From: Thermoplasmata archaeon
GTDB lineage: Archaea > Thermoplasmatota > Thermoplasmata > Thermoplasmatales > Thermoplasmataceae
Assembly (NCBI GenBank): GCA_021806295.1
Contig: JAJZXS010000035.1
Span: forward strand, 1 to 64,000
Direction: 5' to 3'
DNA length: 64,000 bases
In this document: positions 61,360 through 64,000 of the stretch, one piece after another
Layout: each line of letters begins with the position of its first letter
Numbering within the stretch: the stretch's first letter is position 1
Translations under genes and position numbers: made by a program
The notes under the pieces: generated by a model
The model's input: only the letters and a program-made list of their open reading frames with translations
Database searches by the model: none
What the model was told of the DNA's origin: nothing

Positions 61360-64000
61360 ATGATTGTTGACTCTATAGAAATGGAAAACTTCAAATCGTA
61401 TGGAAACAAACAAATTATTAAGGTAAATCAGGGTTTTACAGTAATTATAGGGCCAAATGGATCAGGAAAAAGCAATATTGGAGACAGCATGCTGTTTGTT
61501 CTCGGAATCAGGTCAAATAAAACCGTGAGGGTAGATAAACTTGAAGATTTTATACATAAAACTAATCCACCGAAGAAGCATTGTTATGTTACATTAAATG
61601 TTATTGCTGATGATGGCACCAGATACGCAATAAAGAGGGAAATTACCTATTCCGGTGGAGAATATAAGTCAAATTATTATATAAATGACAGAAGATCCAC
61701 AAGAAACGACGTCCTTAAACTTATAGATAGCTTCCACATATATCTCGATGCTTACAGCTTTGTCCTTCAGGGAGATATAAATAATATGGTGAAGATGACC
61801 GGTGCTGAGAGAAGAAAACTTTTTGAATCAATAGCCGGAATTGAAAGTTATAAAGAACGTATCGAAAGTGCCCAGCAAGATATTAATGGATTGAATGAGA
61901 ATTTAAACAGTATGGATGCGGTCCTGGGAGAAATAAAAAATGTGCTTAACGTTCTTGGTGTAGACCGGGAAAACGCTATCCGGTACAATACTATCAATAA
62001 GGAATTAAACGAGCTTAAACTGTATTTGAAGGTTAAGGACAGGGAGAGATTGACCCAGGAACTTTCTATGTATAATGGGAATATTTCCCAGAATAACGTA
62101 GATATTCACAATCTGGAAACGGAAAATGATACCCTCCAGCAGAGGAAGGATGAAATTGCAAATCGAATAGAAGAAATACAGAAACAACTGGACGCAATCG
62201 GAGGAACGGAGATAGTTAAAATCCGGCAACTGATAGAAAACCTGACAATAAGGATTACTGAAAACAGTACAAAAATTGGAACGTTTAAGGAAAGTGTTAC
62301 TAATTCAGAGTCAAGAATCAGGACATCCAGAGATGCGTATGCTTTCAATCAGGAACAGCTCGAGAAGAAGATAAAGGAGAAGAAAAATTATGAATCCTAT
62401 CTCAGAGGGGCTGAAAACAGCATAAAAAAGATAAATGAGGAATTGAACAGATTCCGGCAGGAAAATTACGAAAACTCCAGAATGGCACGGGAGATCAATG
62501 ATAAAATTGGCAGCATAGATAAAGAAATTCAATCAAACAATAGCCTGCTTATAAATGATAATGATATCAGTTCAATAGAGAAGGAGATATCATCACTTTC
62601 AAGGGAACTCACACTACATGAGGAAAAAATAAAGGATGAAACAGTAAAAATAAAGGATTTTAAATGGAAGATAGATAATCTGAAAGGCAATATAGAAGGG
62701 TATAACAGAGAAATTAATTCTGTTAACTCTGAGTTTATGACCATCAGAAACAAATTAAACGATCTTATTACTGCGAAGAATAACAACGATATAGAGATCA
62801 GGAACAAAGAAAAAGAGCTACGTGGCCTCAATTACAGAAGCAGTGCATCTTCGGCCATGAAAGAAATTAATAATCTTATGGAGGATGATGACAGGATATA
62901 TGGAACCATTTCAAAACTTATTGAATATAACGAGAAATATACAAATGCAATAAGTGTTGCTGCCGGCGGTCGCCTTAATTCTATAGTTGTTGAAGATGAC
63001 CGGGTTGCACAGAACTGCATTGAAGATTTAAAGGAAAGAAGACTTGGACGGTTAACATTCATACCTCTGAATAAAATATCATCTGGGTCTGACCGGCAAC
63101 GTGCAGTAGATCTTGTCAATTCTGGTGAGGCCATAGATTTCGTTAGGAACCTTGTGGATTATGATTCAAAATTTGAAAAAGCCATAAAATATGCCTTCGG
63201 TGATACTGTGCTGATGGATTCAATGGAACATGCCAGAAAGCACATGACCGGTGTCCGTATTGTTACCCTGGAGGGTGATGTCTTTGAACCATCTGGTGCA
63301 ATGACCGGTGGATCAATAAAAAATGATGAGCTTCTTGCAAACAGGATTTTAAAAACTATATCCGATCTGGAGGGCAGCAATGAAATGTTGAAAAGTGAGA
63401 TAAGCATTATTGAGAAAAAAAACAGTGAAATTTCAACAAAACTTGCAGAGTTAACAAGAAAGAGAGACATATCAAATAGCAACATAGCCAGTTACCAGGC
63501 ACAGATGCAGGATTCTGAGAATGCAGTAAAGTCCTCAGGAGAAAGAATAAAGGATATAAATATTAAAATTGCTGATGCTGAGGAAAGGAAGAAGAATTTC
63601 GAATTCAGAAAAAATGAAATCAAACTAAAGGTATTTGAACTTGAAAAGGGGAAGGAAAAATTATTTAAAAAGTTGAAGGAGCTTGCCCCAGAAAACGTTG
63701 AAATAGAGAAACAGATGGAAAATGAGCTGGGAGAAGCACAGAAAAGCAGGGAGAATTATTCAAATAATCTCGCCCAGATAGAAACTGAAATAGGGCATTT
63801 CCAGGAGAAAAGCCAGGAACTTGCAGAAAAGATAGAGAGCCTTGAGAGGGAAATTTCAGATAATAAGAAATTAATCGAGAAGTATAATCAGGAACTGGAT
63901 TCCATGCAGGTAGAGCTTCTGGAAAATAAACAGAAACAGAATGAGATAGAATCAAGATCTGGAGATCTGTACAGGGAAAAATCGAGACTGTCCACGGAAC
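61360..64000 (+). CDS. smc: Chromosome segregation protein SMC, N-terminal 880 residues
   Basis: The gene runs off the right edge. Residues 1-170 form the N-terminal ATPase half: EMENFKSYGNK, Walker A GPNGSGKSN (31-39) and YSFVLQGDINNMVKMTGAERRKLFESIAGI. A long coiled coil follows, interrupted at about residues 505-650 by the hinge (GTISKLIEYNEKYTNAISVAAGG, then VRIVTLEGDVFEPSGAMTGGS). The returning coil fills the rest; Walker B lies outside the window. SMC compacts and separates chromosomes as a homodimer with ScpA/B-type partners, whose genes are often just downstream. ATG 61360 is the only sensible start, since an upstream ATG at 61341 meets a stop. Confidence 0.97.
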   Translation, partial: MIVDSIEMENFKSYGNKQIIKVNQGFTVIIGPNGSGKSNIGDSMLFVLGIRSNKTVRVDKLEDFIHKTNPPKKHCYVTLNVIADDGTRYAIKREITYSGGEYKSNYYINDRRSTRNDVLKLIDSFHIYLDAYSFVLQGDINNMVKMTGAERRKLFESIAGIESYKERIESAQQDINGLNENLNSMDAVLGEIKNVLNVLGVDRENAIRYNTINKELNELKLYLKVKDRERLTQELSMYNGNISQNNVDIHNLETENDTLQQRKDEIANRIEEIQKQLDAIGGTEIVKIRQLIENLTIRITENSTKIGTFKESVTNSESRIRTSRDAYAFNQEQLEKKIKEKKNYESYLRGAENSIKKINEELNRFRQENYENSRMAREINDKIGSIDKEIQSNNSLLINDNDISSIEKEISSLSRELTLHEEKIKDETVKIKDFKWKIDNLKGNIEGYNREINSVNSEFMTIRNKLNDLITAKNNNDIEIRNKEKELRGLNYRSSASSAMKEINNLMEDDDRIYGTISKLIEYNEKYTNAISVAAGGRLNSIVVEDDRVAQNCIEDLKERRLGRLTFIPLNKISSGSDRQRAVDLVNSGEAIDFVRNLVDYDSKFEKAIKYAFGDTVLMDSMEHARKHMTGVRIVTLEGDVFEPSGAMTGGSIKNDELLANRILKTISDLEGSNEMLKSEISIIEKKNSEISTKLAELTRKRDISNSNIASYQAQMQDSENAVKSSGERIKDINIKIADAEERKKNFEFRKNEIKLKVFELEKGKEKLFKKLKELAPENVEIEKQMENELGEAQKSRENYSNNLAQIETEIGHFQEKSQELAEKIESLEREISDNKKLIEKYNQELDSMQVELLENKQKQNEIESRSGDLYREKSRLSTE

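Noticed and set aside
1..64000. CRISPR arrays, insertion sequences, prophage or att sites
   Set aside because: No regularly spaced repeats, transposase- or integrase-like proteins or terminal inverted repeats were seen anywhere in the window.

Overview
The window looks like a chromosomal segment of an acidophilic archaeon of the order Thermoplasmatales (Ferroplasma/Acidiplasma-like). Evidence: archaeal-only genes (GatDE, aIF5B-type IF2, aEF1B, the L7Ae-S28e-L24e-Ndk-IF2 operon, archaeal PyrDK, DUF211, DUF981), low GC, and a radical SAM protein resembling the Ta0216 family. The genus is inference. I saw no tRNA, rRNA, CRISPR array, insertion sequence or prophage. Gene density is high. First genes of transcripts often start about 23-27 bases after a TATA-like box (leaderless), while operon-internal genes are commonly preceded by AGGTGAT-type Shine-Dalgarno motifs. 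I used this rule to choose several starts.

Layout: 1-1.4 kb, nuoABCD (minus, nuoD cut by the edge). 1.5-5.8 kb, gatE-gatD and an acyl-CoA dehydrogenase. 6-9.8 kb, a DUF981 membrane protein, then a B12-binding radical SAM protein, precorrin-2 dehydrogenase and a cysteine-less isochorismatase-like protein. 9.8-16.2 kb, an amino-acid permease, a small membrane protein, a 1166-residue helical-repeat protein followed directly by an M50 membrane protease, and an 80-residue orphan. 16.3-21 kb, a zinc-ribbon protein, aEF1B, two glycosyltransferases, a phosphohexomutase and a CDP-alcohol phosphotransferase (probable envelope glycolipid genes). 21.1-24.4 kb, thiD, an AIRS-superfamily gene, thiE and a winged-helix regulator. 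24.6-25.9 kb, speD and a CaCA-like transporter. 25.9-29.1 kb, the translation operon. 29.4-36.3 kb, an MHS-type transporter, then a ChlI/ChlD-type ATPase and a CobN/ChlH-type chelatase.

From 36.6 to 42.9 kb lies a six-gene operon for a membrane complex built like a group 4 [NiFe] hydrogenase. Its large subunit has lost all four nickel-ligating cysteines, so it is an energy-converting hydrogenase-related (Ehr-type) complex, a relative of the complex I encoded at the left edge. From 43 to 45.2 kb come DUF211, a VIT1-like membrane protein and an MFS transporter under an archaeal TPP riboswitch whose conserved 3' end doubles as the ribosome-binding site. 45.2-48.7 kb holds a NUDIX-uracil-DNA-glycosylase fusion, an MTHFR-like protein, a secreted pentapeptide-repeat protein and a short possible HisA-like protein. 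48.7-56 kb carries pyrD-pyrK, small proteins and the branched-chain amino acid genes ilvC-ilvN-ilvB and divergent ilvD. 56-61 kb has a coiled-coil protein, DUF309, dinB, coaBC and a second B12-binding radical SAM protein. smc runs off the right edge.

Themes: proton-pumping respiratory complexes (Nuo, Ehr), thiamine synthesis and uptake, tetrapyrrole/B12 chemistry (precorrin-2 dehydrogenase, metal chelatase, two cobalamin-binding radical SAM enzymes) and envelope assembly. The points most worth a second look are the Ehr complex, the TPP riboswitch/RBS overlap, the secreted pentapeptide-repeat protein, the NUDIX-UDG fusion without its iron-sulfur cysteines, and the L7Ae protein with a repetitive charged tail.
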